Of a DNA stretch of 64,000 nt, positions 21,496 to 32,514 are shown piece by piece. The notes under the pieces were generated by a model. That model was not told the origin of the DNA. It worked only from the letters and a program-made list of their open reading frames with translations, and did no database searches. The position numbers were made by a program, and so were the translations under genes. Positions within the stretch are counted from its first letter, which is position 1. The number at the start of each line of letters is the position of its first letter. The stretch is from Anopheles merus (Eukaryota > Arthropoda > Insecta > Diptera > Culicidae): positions 186,001-250,000 of the forward strand of contig NW_024427588.1 in assembly GCF_017562075.2 (NCBI RefSeq), in the 5' to 3' direction.

Positions 21496-23078
21496 TTATA
21501 GCATCGTAGGAAGGTTGGGAGCTAGATCTACACGACCATCTTCAAGCAATTCAGCGAACATTTCTGCTCCCAGCAAAACGTCAATACCTCTTGCCTTATT
21601 AAATTCTGGATCTGCTAATTGAAGACCTTCCGGAATGTTCCACGTTGCAGTGGAAAGGGATTTAGTAGGGATGTTTGTGGTGATTTTCGGAATGACCAAA
21701 AATTCAAAAGTACCTTCGTATTTAGACACTCTTGAGCGTATGGTACACGTCGTTACCCCTTTGGAAACAACAGGAATTTTTCCTACGCCAGATAGTGATG
21801 TGTGAGTGTTAATCCTCTCTAGCCTTAGTAGTTGTGCCACACGTTCTGACATGATGTTTAGTTGCAATCCCGGGTCCAGCAACGCTCGAGCTAAAATCGA
21901 TTCACTAAAAGACTTAGTCAACCAAACCTGTGCTGTCGCCAATAGTGCTGTTTTCGATGCTGAATCGGTTTTTGTTACCGCTGCTATCCTTCGTATGTCA
22001 TGTTGTGTTGTTTCTTCTATATCACACAATTTCGTGTGGTGTCTTCTTCGGCATCGTAGGCATTTCAATGGCGATCTACAATTAATCAACAAATGATTTT
22101 TGTTCAAGCAGTTGAAACATAATCCCTTATTCCTTACCACCCTTTTCCGTTCATCTACTGTCATTCTCATAAATGTGCTGCATTGCCACAATGTATGCTC
22201 TTGCTTACATACCTTACATGGTCGCAAACTAGGTGTCCGAGACGAGCTAGCCCTCTCATCCGCAGAATATTCCTCCCATGCCATCAACGTGTCACCATCC
22301 AATTTATAGAACAGCAAGCTGGTCAACGGCGTGTTCCACATTTTCACGGGTTCCTCTAGTCGTTCCATTCCGTTCACTAGTCGATTGCTCTCGTTCACTA
22401 TGCGCTGCAACTCATCTGCCGAACTATTTTTCATCACCTCCAGCGCAGCGAACGCCTTGAAATATTCTTTTTTAATACGTTTCTCATGATCAAATCGTTT
22501 TACCAGAGAATCCCATGTTGGCTCATAATTATCTGCCGTGAGCTGTGTGTGGTCGTATTGGCTGGCCAATTCACCCTTTAAGGCAGATAACAAATACTGC
22601 AGCTTCAATACTTCTGGTACATCAGAGGCAGTATGCACCAGCGACTCGAATCTATCCTTGAACGTTAGCCATTTTGTTGTGTCACCATCGAATGTTGGCA
22701 GCTCAATTTTCGGTAACCGCACCTTTGGCTGAGTTGTATTAAATGATGAAGCAAATGTACTATTTGCTTGCGGTTCACGTCGGTCTGGATTAGACACAGA
22801 AAAGAAATCCTTTATCTCGTGATATTTCTGCTCGAACTCACGACGATCGGCTGCAAGTGATTCGATCATTCCTGTATCTTCGGCTTGGTGCACTAATGTA
22901 TCACGAATTGAACGAAGCTCCATTTTAGTTTGCTCCAAATCTTCTAGTCAACTTGGAATTTGGTTTGCATGTTTCGATGCGTCGAACTTGTTAATAAACT
23001 CCATCATATCGCTTATGTGAGTCATCACATCGCAGAGCTTTCTGGCTTGTTTGTTTATCTGCTTCTCGTTTGGCATTT
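21496..23078 (-). pseudogene. Pao/Bel gag-protease remnant
   Basis: The ATG at 23078 opens a Gag frame; an in-frame TGA at about 22949-22951 interrupts it, and it reopens to 21496. Visible features are the DUF1759-type Gag core (LPKIELPTFDGDTTKWLTF), zinc knuckles CKVCKQEHTLWQC and CFNCLNKNHLLINC, and a protease region in which the usual DSG triplet reads DPG (LLDPGLQ), which should abolish catalysis. It stops before RT. Confidence 0.82.
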
Positions 23079-23604
23079 TTACTTTGTTGATAAACCACAA
23101 CACTTCACTCGTCGGCTTCACTTGGGTTTACGGTAGTGTTAGAGCAATGCCCTTCTTGCGGTTAATAATCTTTGCGATCGTGATGGCGACCTTTCTTGCT
23201 GCAATCACCGTTCTAACGCGCTCCAAATGACTAGCACTCCACAGATTTTACGGCGAGCCTCCTAGCGTATCTCAATAATTCTTCTTCACGATATCGTTTC
23301 ACACGATTTGCTTTTGTGATTAGTGAATCACACCTTTCGCGAAGATCCGGTTCGGTAGACCAAAACTGATGACGCTTTCTCAATCGTAATGAATAATAGT
23401 TGTTGTCTCGCCGAGGTTACAAGTTCTAATGTTTATTCCCTGTCAAATTCAATGTTCTTCTAATTCTTCTTATTTGGAAATTACGATCTAGGGTAAGTGT
23501 ACCAATTGTGGCTATAGCACCAATTATGGCTATAACGAACAATATTTTTGCTCTAAAACAGCCTATTTGCATTCTAAAACCACGGAAGGATTTTTCATTT
23601 CAAC

Positions 23605-24882
23605 TAGGGTAAATGTACCAATAGTGGTGCAATTTGTGGTGGTACAGATGTATTTTCATGGATTCAAAGTGTCAGAAAGGACAATATCTGAATATTTTAA
23701 CACATAACAATTGGAATATGTTTTATCTTCGCAATCACAACCATTTTTACCATGAAACACATCAAATTTACGAAAAAATACATATTTTTGTGATTGCTTC
23801 GTTGTACCTATAATAGTGGTATGGTTCCTATAGTCGTCGTATAGTGTTCCTATAGTGGTGGTAAACAAGGATGCCTCAAAACAGTGTATAATATTAATAT
23901 AACTTAATTTTGAAGCTGTTTTCGTGTGAATAGCAAGGATTACTGCGATAATAATGATTTCTTTCGTAATTTGATCGCAAAAAATGTATGAATTTGGTTG
24001 ATGAAAATATTGACTAAAGTACTGCATCACAGTTGTCGTCAACCTACACCCGGAAGAGTTTGCTTGATTTGAAGTCGATTTTTCACTCAGCCAAATAAGT
24101 GAATTTTGGCCTTTGTTTGGTAAATTACTTACAGTAAACTCATTTTTGTTGCTTATTTTAATGAAACCAGTACGACGTGTCAAAAATGTCGTCGAAAAAA
24201 ATCTAAAATTACCTGTTTTTATTGATTTTAGAACTAGGACCACGATAGGAACATGCCTGTTTGGTGTACCTATAATGGCACTATCGTAAAAAACACTTAA
24301 AAATACGTAAATATGGTCAAAAGCCAATCAATTTGAATAAAACAATATCATTTGATAACTTCTTCTTCTTCTTTGGCTCAACAACCGTTGTCGGTCAAGG
24401 CCTGCCTGCACCACTTGTGGGTTTGGCTTTCAGTGACTAATTGATTTCCCCCCATAGCAGGATAGTCAGTCCTACGTATGGCGGCCCGGTCCATTTGGGG
24501 ATTGAACCCATGACGGGCATGTTGTTAAGTCGCTCGAGTTGACGACTGTACTACGAGACCGGCCAAGCATTTGATAACAATTATGTTAAAAAACTAATAA
24601 TTGCGTTGTTATGTGGTCATTTACAACGTTAATAAAAATATAAGTATCGTTATGAAATCTTAAGGATTTTGGAAAAATGTTGATACCTTTCATAAATAAT
24701 GGATTTTTCGATGACCAAGAAACAGAATGGCCCCATTTCATTTTTAAATCCTTTGTAAAAGGCTAGAGAACATTTCTCACCATAGTAGATAACTTAACTA
24801 CTGTTAATTTATCGTATGAGACGCATTTAAGTGCAATACCACCACTATTGGTACTAGCACCACTATAGGTACGTTTACCCTA
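23605..24882. mobile_element. Inner TIR element (TAGGGTAAATGTACC ends)
   Basis: The ends are TAGGGTAAATGTACCAATAGTGG at 23605 and, inverted, TAGGGTAAACGTACCTATAGTGG at 24882. Internal copies of CCTATAGTGG/CCACTATAGG recur at about 23810-23860. It contains a SINE at 24360-24567. No transposase is encoded. Confidence 0.7.
24360..24567 (-). mobile_element. tRNA-derived SINE (SINE200-like)
   Basis: On the minus strand it begins GGCCGGTCTCGTAGTACAGTCG (A-box-like TAGTACAGTCG) and has a B-box-like GGGTTCAATCC, ending in an AAG-rich tail. Flanking 11-bp target duplications CATTTGATAAC lie at 24349-24359 and 24568-24578. The sequence matches what I recall of Anopheles SINE200. Pol III promoter boxes and an enzyme-supplied insertion mechanism are family knowledge. 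Confidence 0.88.
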
Positions 24883-25286
24883 TGAACATTTTAACACATT
24901 TGTGCTTCATTAGATTCATGTTGGTCACTTCCGTTTGATAAATATCATCCTTTTAAAATGTGTTGTCAAGATTTTTGGTATCTCTTACCATTTTGCTAAG
25001 AGTAGCACCTTAGGATATTAGCGATTTTCAAGCACCTAACCATAATTTTATCTCAAAATCATCATTTTGGTGCAAAATATTAGTTATTTAACGACTACTC
25101 ATCAAAGTCTACCAACATTTCATCGAAAATATGCCTTTTTCCTGTACGTCCATAATTGGTACAACTAACCTTCGGTGTACCAAATATCGCAGTATGCTAT
25201 GGATGCTTTGTTGACAATTGTCGTTTTGGTCGTAGCGCGTAGTTTACAAGGGTACAACTCGGGTTTCTCGTTGTTATTTTCGCAAT

Positions 25287-25602
25287 TGATATGTTCCTTT
25301 CTTTCTTCGGTTGTTATTACACAGAGAGGTACACGCGTTTGTAACATAAACGAACATATAACTATATTAACCTAAAAGACGTTATTCTAACGTAAAAAGA
25401 CGAAGACTGTTTCCCGCCGTTCCCTTTCCGTGCGCTATCCTTAATTGCCAGTTGCCAAGTGCCGGCGTGTTCGCCGGTCGACCCCGTTGACCGCGCAAAC
25501 GATGACCCGGGTGGATTGCACGCACACATCAACCGATGATCACTCACGCACCAACGGTGAGTTACTAGTAGCAACCCATCCGGTCCAGGTTAGCTCACAA
25601 CA
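25287..25602 (-). repeat. 3' LTR, mag-like element 1
   Basis: 316 bp; on the minus strand it begins TGTTGTGAGCTAACC and ends GGAACATATCA. Preceded on the minus strand by the polypurine tract ACAGGGGGAGA (25603-25613). Confidence 0.92.
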
Positions 25603-25613
25603 TCTCCCCCTGT

Positions 25614-27965
25614 TTAACAAAGACGATACCCATCGAACCGACGCGGGAGCCTTCTATCTCTAGAAGATCGGCGTAGCGATCGTATCGGCTGCTGACGTCT
25701 TTGGACTGCCAAAGGGACTGGACTCAGGGACGGCTGTGCAGGGGATGTGTTACTTTGCTGCTCCGTTGGTGAAACAACCGTTTCCGCTGTTGCTCTGCCC
25801 ATTAAAATGTCTAGCGGTAAACGACTTGGCTCTTCAGAATTATTGCTTGATTCACGCACGCTAAGTGAATCACGCCTCCGTAGCTGGTTTACGTGTCGAC
25901 GATGTACCCGAAAACCATCCGTCTCCACTTCGTACATTACGCTGCCCAGCTCCCGTTTTACTCGTGCAGACACCCATTTCCACGAGTTCCGCACAAACAG
26001 CTTTGCATAAACGCGGTCACCACGCTGAAAACGTTTATGAACTAAAACTGCCGGTTCATCTCGTGCCGCAAGAGGAGGTTTTAGCAATTCCAGAGCCGTT
26101 CGAACTTTTCGCCCAAGCATAGCTTCCGCTGGCGATTGTTTATTCTCTAGCACCGGATTGGGAGTCGTACGGTAGGTTTCTAAAAATATGTCAAGAGCTT
26201 CTTCACGAGTTGCTCCGCCTTCCTCAATCTTCCTTGTTGACGTCTTGAAAGTGTCTACGAAGCGCTCGGCCTGCCCGTTTGACTGGGGATGAAATGGCGC
26301 CGTTGTGATGTGCTGAATACCACGACTGCAGCAATACGCTGAAAATTCAGTACTGACGAATTGCGGCCCATTATCGCTGACCAGTGTTTCTGGGTATCCG
26401 AATCTCGCGAAAATGCTTCTTAGTACTGCGATGGTTGCTCTGGTTGTTGTTGTTCGCATTTTTACCACTTCTGGCCACTTCGTGTGCGCATCTACCGCTA
26501 TCAAAAAGTAATCACCTTCGATCGGCCCGGCGAAATCGATGTGAATGCGCTGCCACGGCTTCTTTGTCCTCGGCCAGGACATCGGTATCTCGCGTGGCGA
26601 GGACTTTGACGCTATCGCGCAAGCATGGCATGTTTTAACTTAGCCTACTACATCTCCGTCTATTGACGGCCAATACACATAACTCCGAGCTATGGATTTC
26701 ATTCTCTGGATTCCTGGGTGCCCTTCATGCAGCTGTTTTAGGCACCGCTGCTGAAGTTTGGTTGGGATTACCACCCTTTCCCCGAACAGAATGCAACCTC
26801 GGACCGTGGTGAGGGCCTCGCCTCTGTGGTAGAAGCAAGCCAATTCTGTAGCGTAGGTGATGTTTTGGGGCCACCCATCCATGATGTAGTTGTATACTTA
26901 TCGCAGCACCGGGTCGGATGCCGTGGCCTTCGCAACGTCACTAAAATTGAGTGGAAATATATTAATTGAATTTAGTGCTACGTATCTTACGTCATCTTCC
27001 AACTCAGCGCTTGCGATGATGTATTCTGGATCCGGTTTTGCGTGCTCATTAATCAGTCTCGAAAGCACGTCCGCATTGCCAAACTTCTCGGTCTGCACAT
27101 ATTCGATGCTTAAATCGTACATTTGCAACTGCAATGCAAATCGCTGCAATCTGTTGGCTGTGTACACCGGAATACCTTTGCTAGACCCAAAAATCCGAAG
27201 CAAAGGTCGATGGTCGGTCTGTAGTCGAAAATGGCGCCCAAACAGCATCTTGTGAAATTTCTTCACAGCAAAGATAATGGCCAATCCTTCGCGGTCGATC
27301 TGACTGTAGTTGGCTTCGGCCTTCGTGAGGGCTCTCGATGCATGCTGCACGACTTTTAGGGAGCCATCCATAAAACGATGGCTAATCGTCGCGCCTAGAC
27401 CTATCGACGAAGCACCTGCAGACACAACTATTTCCGCATTTGGGTCCTAATGCGTGAGCAGCAAATCAGACGATAACAGCTCCTTAAACCTTTTGAAAGA
27501 TTGCTCACACTTGTGCGTCCATACAAAATTTCTGTCGTTCTTCAGTAGTTCATCCAGCGGGTATCGGAGCTCTCGCATCTTCGGTAGGAATTTACCATAA
27601 TAGTTCACACCTCCTAAAAAGGACGGAACTTCGCTCACGTTTGTTGGTGCTGCCATTTTGCGTATAACGTCGATCTTCGCTGGGTTTGGCCTAAGACCCT
27701 GTCTATCGATCACAAAGCCCAGGTACTCAATCTGCACCATTTTAAATGAGCATTTTTCCGCACGGATTGTAAATCCGTAGTCCTTTATACGACGGAAAAG
27801 ATTGAGGAGGTTCTCATCATGCTCGCGTTCTGTTCTTCCTCCAACAACTACATCATCCATGTACCCAGAAGTACATTTCAATCCAGCGAGCATTGCATCG
27901 ATTAGTTGTTGAAACGCGGCTGGGGCGATCTTTATGCCTGGCGGTAAACGATTATAGTGAAACAA
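25614..27965 (-). pseudogene. mag-like RT C-terminal part, RNase H and integrase
   Basis: RT resumes at 27965 with YMDD (about 27853), followed by RNase H (SAGASSIGLGA, LQTDHRPLL) and integrase: a zinc region at about 26650-26720 (GHPG and CHACA), IDFAGPI (about 26530), SDNGPQF (about 26370) and NGQAERF (about 26265). In-frame stops lie at about 27448 (between RT and RNase H), 26896 (after RNase H) and 26641 (inside the integrase zinc region). The C-terminal tail is Ser/Arg-rich and ends near 25614, 12 bp from the 3' LTR. Confidence 0.88.
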
Positions 27966-28630
27966 CCCAAATAGCCAGCTCGTACTTTATAGCTGATTTA
28001 GGGCTGTTTAACGAAAAATCGTTCCGATGTCGTACTTTGTGGCTGATTAAGAGATAGACGGTACTTTGCAGAACTATGGAGCTTTTTAACAGGCACATGG
28101 TACTCTTTGGAACTTTGCGGCTGATTAGCACTATGTGTAGGGTTCATGATAGAACTTTAAGGCTTGTTAAGAGTGTGTATCGAACTTGGTGGAACTTTAT
28201 AGCTTTTTAATGCATGGCATCGGTACAAGGTGGATCTTGTCAAAGTGTCAAAGAGAGACGCCGTCAATCATCTCATTGCTGCTGTACAAGTTAGATAAGT
28301 TAATTAAAGAAGGAATATTGAGTGAAGTGATTGTGAATTATCAGTAAATTGTGTAAAATTTTGTGTAATTCATCAATACAAAAGTTTTAAAAATATACAT
28401 ATGTGTTTAAACGAAACAAATCTTGTTGTTTATTTCATCGATGACGCTTACTTGAAAATAAAACACACAGAAAAATAATCCCTGGAATCGTGGCATAAGG
28501 AAGCTGCTTAGGCGCTGTTTTAAAGATCCACATAGAATTTTGATGCTGTTTATCTACTGCAAAAGGCGAATTAGAGCAGCGATCTTTAGCGTGCCAAAAT
28601 GAGCTGCTTAAGCAATTCTGGCTATTTGGG
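27966..28630. mobile_element. 665-bp TIR element (CCCAAATAGCCAG ends), copy 1
   Basis: Perfect 13-bp inverted ends CCCAAATAGCCAG...CTGGCTATTTGGG are flanked by AA on both sides, consistent with a 2-bp duplication. It splits the RT of the mag-like element. A second copy is at 40849-41500, flanked by TA. Internal sequence has repeated ...ACTTTG(T/C)GGCTGATTA... segments. A C-terminal frame of about 63 codons is shared by both copies but has no known domain. Confidence 0.88.
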
Positions 28631-29786
28631 AATCCGCGATGCGTGTTAATAGTTAGAAGAGGACGATATTGCTCGTTTATCTCGACTTGCAGAAATGCAT
28701 CGGACAAATCTATCTTACTGAAAAATTTGCATTGTGCCAATCTTGCAAATATATCGTCTGGCAGTGGGAGTGGATACTCATATGACTGGAGAGCAGCGTT
28801 CAGGCCAGTCGAATAATCTCCGCATATTCTTATGCTGCCATTTTTCTTCCGCACCACTACGATTGGGGCTGCCCAGTCCGAATAGTTGACTGGGGTAATC
28901 ACGCCTAAGCCTTGCAAGCGATCGAGCTCTTTATCCACCGTTGCTTGCATCGCATATGCTACAGGGCGCTTCGGGCAGAACACCGAACGGTGATTTTCTT
29001 TTAGCTTTATCTGGATGTTTGCCTTGGTGCACAGTCCAGTGCCGCTAAACACCTCGGGGAATCGACTCTCCCATTTTCCAGATTCAGCTTCGATTCTACT
29101 ACAGAAATAGTCCATCGGTACAGAACCAAGCTCAAATAGCTCTATTAAATCGGCTCCCAGAAGCTGCAAATCAGAAGCTATTACCCGTATTACGGCAACC
29201 CTCGTTATGTCCCCAATCGTTACCTGAGCACAAAATTCACCATCCAGCTGAAGGTGCGAACCAGGCGCTGTTCTCGCATGGACTTCTACCGGTCTCAATG
29301 TTGGCTCATCAAGCTGCTGCCAAATTTTTCGTCCAATGACAGTTATTGCGGAGCCGGTGTCTAGCTGTAGGCGAACCCTGTAGCGATTGATCAAAACATT
29401 AACAAATTTTCTTGCATGGCGCACGCTGTGTACATTCACGGTAACTGTACGTGTGTCCACCGGTGTGTTTTTGTTCCACTTGTTGAACTTTCTCTTCTTT
29501 GGCCACCACTTCTTCCGCTGGTTACAAAATCCTTCGCGGTGGCCCGTTCTTCCGCAATCACAACACTTGTGTAGGGCATACGGGCACAGTGTGGATCACC
29601 ACACAACCAACAAGATCTGGGCGGCTTGCTTGTTCCCTCGAAATTCTTCCGCTGCTGATTCTGCTGCCCTTGCTGAAATCTACGCACCTGTGTTTGTTGT
29701 TTCTGTTGCTGCACTTTACTTCTACTTGCACTGTGTATCGCTAGGACTTTCTCCTCCGCCTGAGTAGCGATCATGGCGCTGTCCAC
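28631..29786 (-). pseudogene. mag-like nucleocapsid, protease and RT N-terminal part
   Basis: After the frameshift near 29577 the second zinc knuckle (CCDCGRTGHREGFC) leads into protease with LDTGSAIT (about 29360) and RT with PVAYAMQATVDKELDRL, VVVRKKNGSIRICGDYSTGLN and FSKIDLSDAFLQV. The reading ends at HRGF at 28631, where a TIR element interrupts RT. RT resumes at 27965. Confidence 0.82.
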
Positions 29787-29801
29787 CTTTAGACTGGAGA
29801 T

Positions 29802-30686
29802 TCACTCACACTCAGCGGAGAGTTGCTCCAACGTGACGTCGGCTCTCTCCTCGATGCGGGAGAGCAATCTCGTCCTCACGTCTGCATCGGCATCGTCCTT
29901 CAAACCGCATACCAGTATCAAGCACTTGAACTGCTCTTCGCTCATCGCCGATAGCTGAAAATTAACACAAGAGCGATTAACGCGGCAGACAAACGACAAC
30001 AGGTCTTCATTGCGTGATTTAATCAGCTGCAAGCATTTATATCGCTTGCTCACGAGGGTTTCCGCTCTCCCAAATAGAGCGGTCAGCTTCTCAACCGTTT
30101 CATCAAACGGCACATCACGAAGGACACTTGGCAGTATGAAGCTGGCATAGCGCGCGTATTCTGCAAAGCCCAGCTTGCGCACCAGCAAGCGCACTTTCGC
30201 TGCATCATCAAGACGAAAGGCATCTTGCGCGAAAAGATCATCATATCGGGCAAACCACGTAGCAAAGATGATATCTGACTCCGCCTCATAGCGGAATTCC
30301 ATGATGCTGCCCGACAACGCTTCCATGATGAGTTCGGGATTGCAGGGGGCAACGGCCTGTGAGGGAACAGTCTGGCTCGGCTGTGATAGTGACTGTGGCT
30401 GTTGCAGCATACGCGTAATGAGCTGTTGCTGCTGCTGCATCTGCTGTTCCATTAGCTGCATCATCTGCATTATCATCGCCGAATCGGTGGTGGGCGCTGG
30501 AACTGCGGCTGGCGATGGCTGCGAAGCTGCATTCTGCGATGGCGGTTGCACCATCGACGCTTGCCCTTCGCTGGTGGGCGGCAAAAGATGCTGCGACGGG
30601 GCAAACGCACTCGCACGCAGCAGGGATGCTCTTCTCTGGTCCACTTCCATAGAGAAGTCCGGTGCACCATTTTCGCCGGTGTTCAT
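29802..30686 (-). pseudogene. mag-like gag
   Basis: ATG at 30686 (minus strand) opens a 294-codon Gag frame: a Pro/Gln-rich N-terminal half with a poly-Gln run (about residues 85-100), then the retrotransposon Gag core (WFARYDDLFAQDAFRLDDAAKVRLLVRKL). It ends at TGA 29802-29804. The zinc-knuckle part lies downstream at about 29520-29620 (CWLCGDPHC, then a second knuckle shifted in frame at about 29577), so Gag-Pol continuity is broken. Confidence 0.8.
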
Positions 30687-30802
30687 CCTTCTACGCTTCG
30701 CTCGCGGTCGCGTATTTTTTTTTTTTAATGAACAGCACTAAATTCGCACACAACTAATCACAAGCCTTTTCCTGTTTTTTTTTTTTTACTCCTCGTCGCC
30801 AC

Positions 30803-31118
30803 TGATATGTTCCTTTCTTTCTTCGGTTGTTATTACACTGAGAGGTACACGCGTTTGTAACATAAACGAACATATAACTGTATTAACATAAAAGACGTTA
30901 TTCTAACGTAAAAAGACGAAGACTGTTTCCCGCCGTTCCCTTTCCGTGCGCTATCCTTAATTGCCAGTTGCCAAGTGCCGGCGTGTTCGCCGGTCGACCC
31001 CGTTGACCGCACAAACGATGATCCAGATGGATTGCACGCACACATCAACCGATGATCACTCACGCGCCAACGGTGAGTTATTAGTAGCAATCCATCCGGT
31101 CCAGGTTAGCTCACAACA
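30803..31118 (-). repeat. 5' LTR, mag-like element 1
   Basis: 316 bp, partner of 25287-25602 with few substitutions. One base further into the element on the minus strand lies TGGCGACGAGGA (30791-30802), complementary to the 3' end of tRNA-Ser(GCU), the primer usual for the mag clade. Confidence 0.92.
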
Positions 31119-31736
31119 GCAATCTTAAGTGTTAATATGTGTTTTAAGCATCATTTTTTTGTTAAGTGTTCGAACCAGTAATCAGTGGAATAATCAGTGG
31201 AATGTAATCGAATCAGTTTCTTGCTACTTGCAAAGAATGCAATCTTGAATAACTTTCATACGAAGAAGTGAAATCTGAAGCCGCTCGTGTCGCCTTATTG
31301 CTAAATGCGCTCTTGTTCTTCCCTGATCAATAGTTAGTGCCAGTCTTGACCGGAAGTATCTTCGCCAGAATGGCTACGATTCTTCATTTAAACAAATTCA
31401 AACATACCACCCTGATTTGTGCTCCACTTCGTATAGCGCTGAAACGGTAGCTGGCTTCGGAATAGCTTCCAGGTGATATGAAGAATTGTCAGGTGTGTGT
31501 CCAAGCACGGTGTCATTAGAAAGGTGTACGAAAGTATTTTTTTTAGGATTAGCCTCAGCAATTGTGCGATGAATTGAGCGTGGATATACAACCAGTGATA
31601 GAAAACGGATATTTTAAAATGTTAATTTTACGTATTTAATGGTGGTTATTTTGGTGCAGTGAACTTATTATTACTTGATTTCAATGAAAACAATGTCACA
31701 AAGTAATTTTTGGTGTAAATATTTACGAGTTTTAGA
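31119..31736. other. Unassigned DNA
   Basis: No coding region or named repeat is recognised. It lies between the 5' LTR of the mag-like element and the left remnant of a TIR element at about 31737. Confidence 0.3.
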
Positions 31737-31902
31737 ATACAGCCACAATTGGTACAGCTGTGGCGAATTGCTAGGAACACTATAGCCATAATTGGTACCT
31801 TAAGATGCAATTTTGAATTGAAATTTTTCAATTCAGTTTTTTGATAAAAACTGAGTGAAAATAAAAAATACCCTCGTGTTCTACACATTGAAGGTTACAT
31901 AA

Positions 31903-32223
31903 TGTTGTGGGCAGCCGTGCCGACCCCTGGACTTGCCGTGGCAGTTGCGCTGCAACCGGTCAACGTCCAGGAGGACGACAGTGTACACGCACACTGTTGC
32001 ACACACTAAGCAGCGCAAGGCTTAGTGTGTGCCGAGTGCCGCACGATCAGAGTGTGTTGGCGAGCCGATCGAGCAGGAGCTCTCGGCAGGGGCGCTCGGT
32101 GCGGTTGGTGCGCGGCCACCGCAATTGTACGTTTTAAAGTGTTTTACGTTTTTATTATTATTTATTATGTAATGTTTTAATATGTGTGAATAAAATAATA
32201 AGTGCAAAGAGCAGTTCACAACA
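31903..32223 (+). repeat. 5' LTR of non-autonomous element
   Basis: 321 bp, begins TGTTGTGGGCAGCC and ends GCAGTTCACAACA. Identical by eye to 33445-33765. AATAAA-like sequence near the end (about 32191). Confidence 0.93.
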
Positions 32224-32224
32224 G

Positions 32225-32242
32225 TGGCGACGAGGATGGGAT
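32225..32242 (+). other. Primer-binding site, tRNA-Ser(GCU) type
   Basis: TGGCGACGAGGATGGGAT is an 18-base match to the complement of the tRNA-Ser(GCU) 3' end as I recall it, longer than the 12-base match of the autonomous mag-like copy. Confidence 0.75.
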
Positions 32243-32514
32243 CCTCCTGCGTAAGGGGGATCCAACAAGAACCCGCGGAACGCCATCGCGATCGGGCCCA
32301 TCTCGTTTTTGCTGCATCATCGCAGCGGCCATCGCGTTGGCACCGGTCCCCGTGCTTGCGGGACACCGCGAACGGTTTGGGTCGCCACCGCCGCCAACAC
32401 CGAGGCCCCCGGCTGCCGTCCCATCATTGGCGACCACATGGGCAGCCGAACACACACTCTCGGCGACAAGGAAGGACGTCGGGCTGCAGCCCCAGCAACG
32501 CCAGCAGCACCACA

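Larger units (their letters stand above)
18694..23078 (-). mobile_element. Pao/Bel relic, integrase core deleted
   Basis: The minus-strand order gag, protease, RT, RNase H and integrase C terminus spans 23078 to 18694. The zinc and catalytic part of integrase is missing at about 19200, and several frame breaks separate the blocks. No LTR pair is recognisable. It is not the same family as the young Bel at 7.1 kb, because the protein sequences differ throughout. Confidence 0.85.
23489..25172. mobile_element. Outer TIR element (TAGGGTAAGTGTACCAATT ends)
   Basis: The left end is TAGGGTAAGTGTACCAATTGTGG at 23489. The right end, reverse-complemented, reads AAGGTTAGTTGTACCAATTATGG. The motif CCAATTATGGCTATA is repeated close to the left end. 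A second, related element (23605-24882) and, inside that, a SINE sit within it. It is non-coding; the 223-codon frame on the minus strand at 23656-24327 has no recognisable domain. The right terminus is diverged. Confidence 0.6.
25287..31118 (-). mobile_element. Complete but dead mag-like Ty3/gypsy element
   Basis: Two 316-bp LTRs (25287-25602 and 30803-31118) are flanked by GCAAT at 25282-25286 and 31119-31123. The primer site lies at 30791-30802 and a polypurine tract at 25603-25617, both on the minus strand. Gag, protease, RT, RNase H and integrase are all present in order but carry stops and frameshifts. A 665-bp DNA element is inserted in RT (27966-28630). The LTRs differ at a few positions, so it is older than the elements with identical LTRs. 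Confidence 0.93.

Noticed and set aside
23656..24327. A 223-codon minus-strand frame
   Set aside because: Lies inside AT-rich inverted-repeat elements, has no recognisable domain and spans the repeated end motifs.
24360..24567. tRNA gene
   Set aside because: A- and B-box-like motifs occur, but the sequence does not fold as a complete tRNA and has a SINE body, tail and target duplication.
28435..28630. A shared C-terminal reading (about 63 codons) in both CCCAAATAGCCAG elements
   Set aside because: The few differences are mostly amino-acid changing and no start, domain or transposase motif is visible; it is probably fortuitous.
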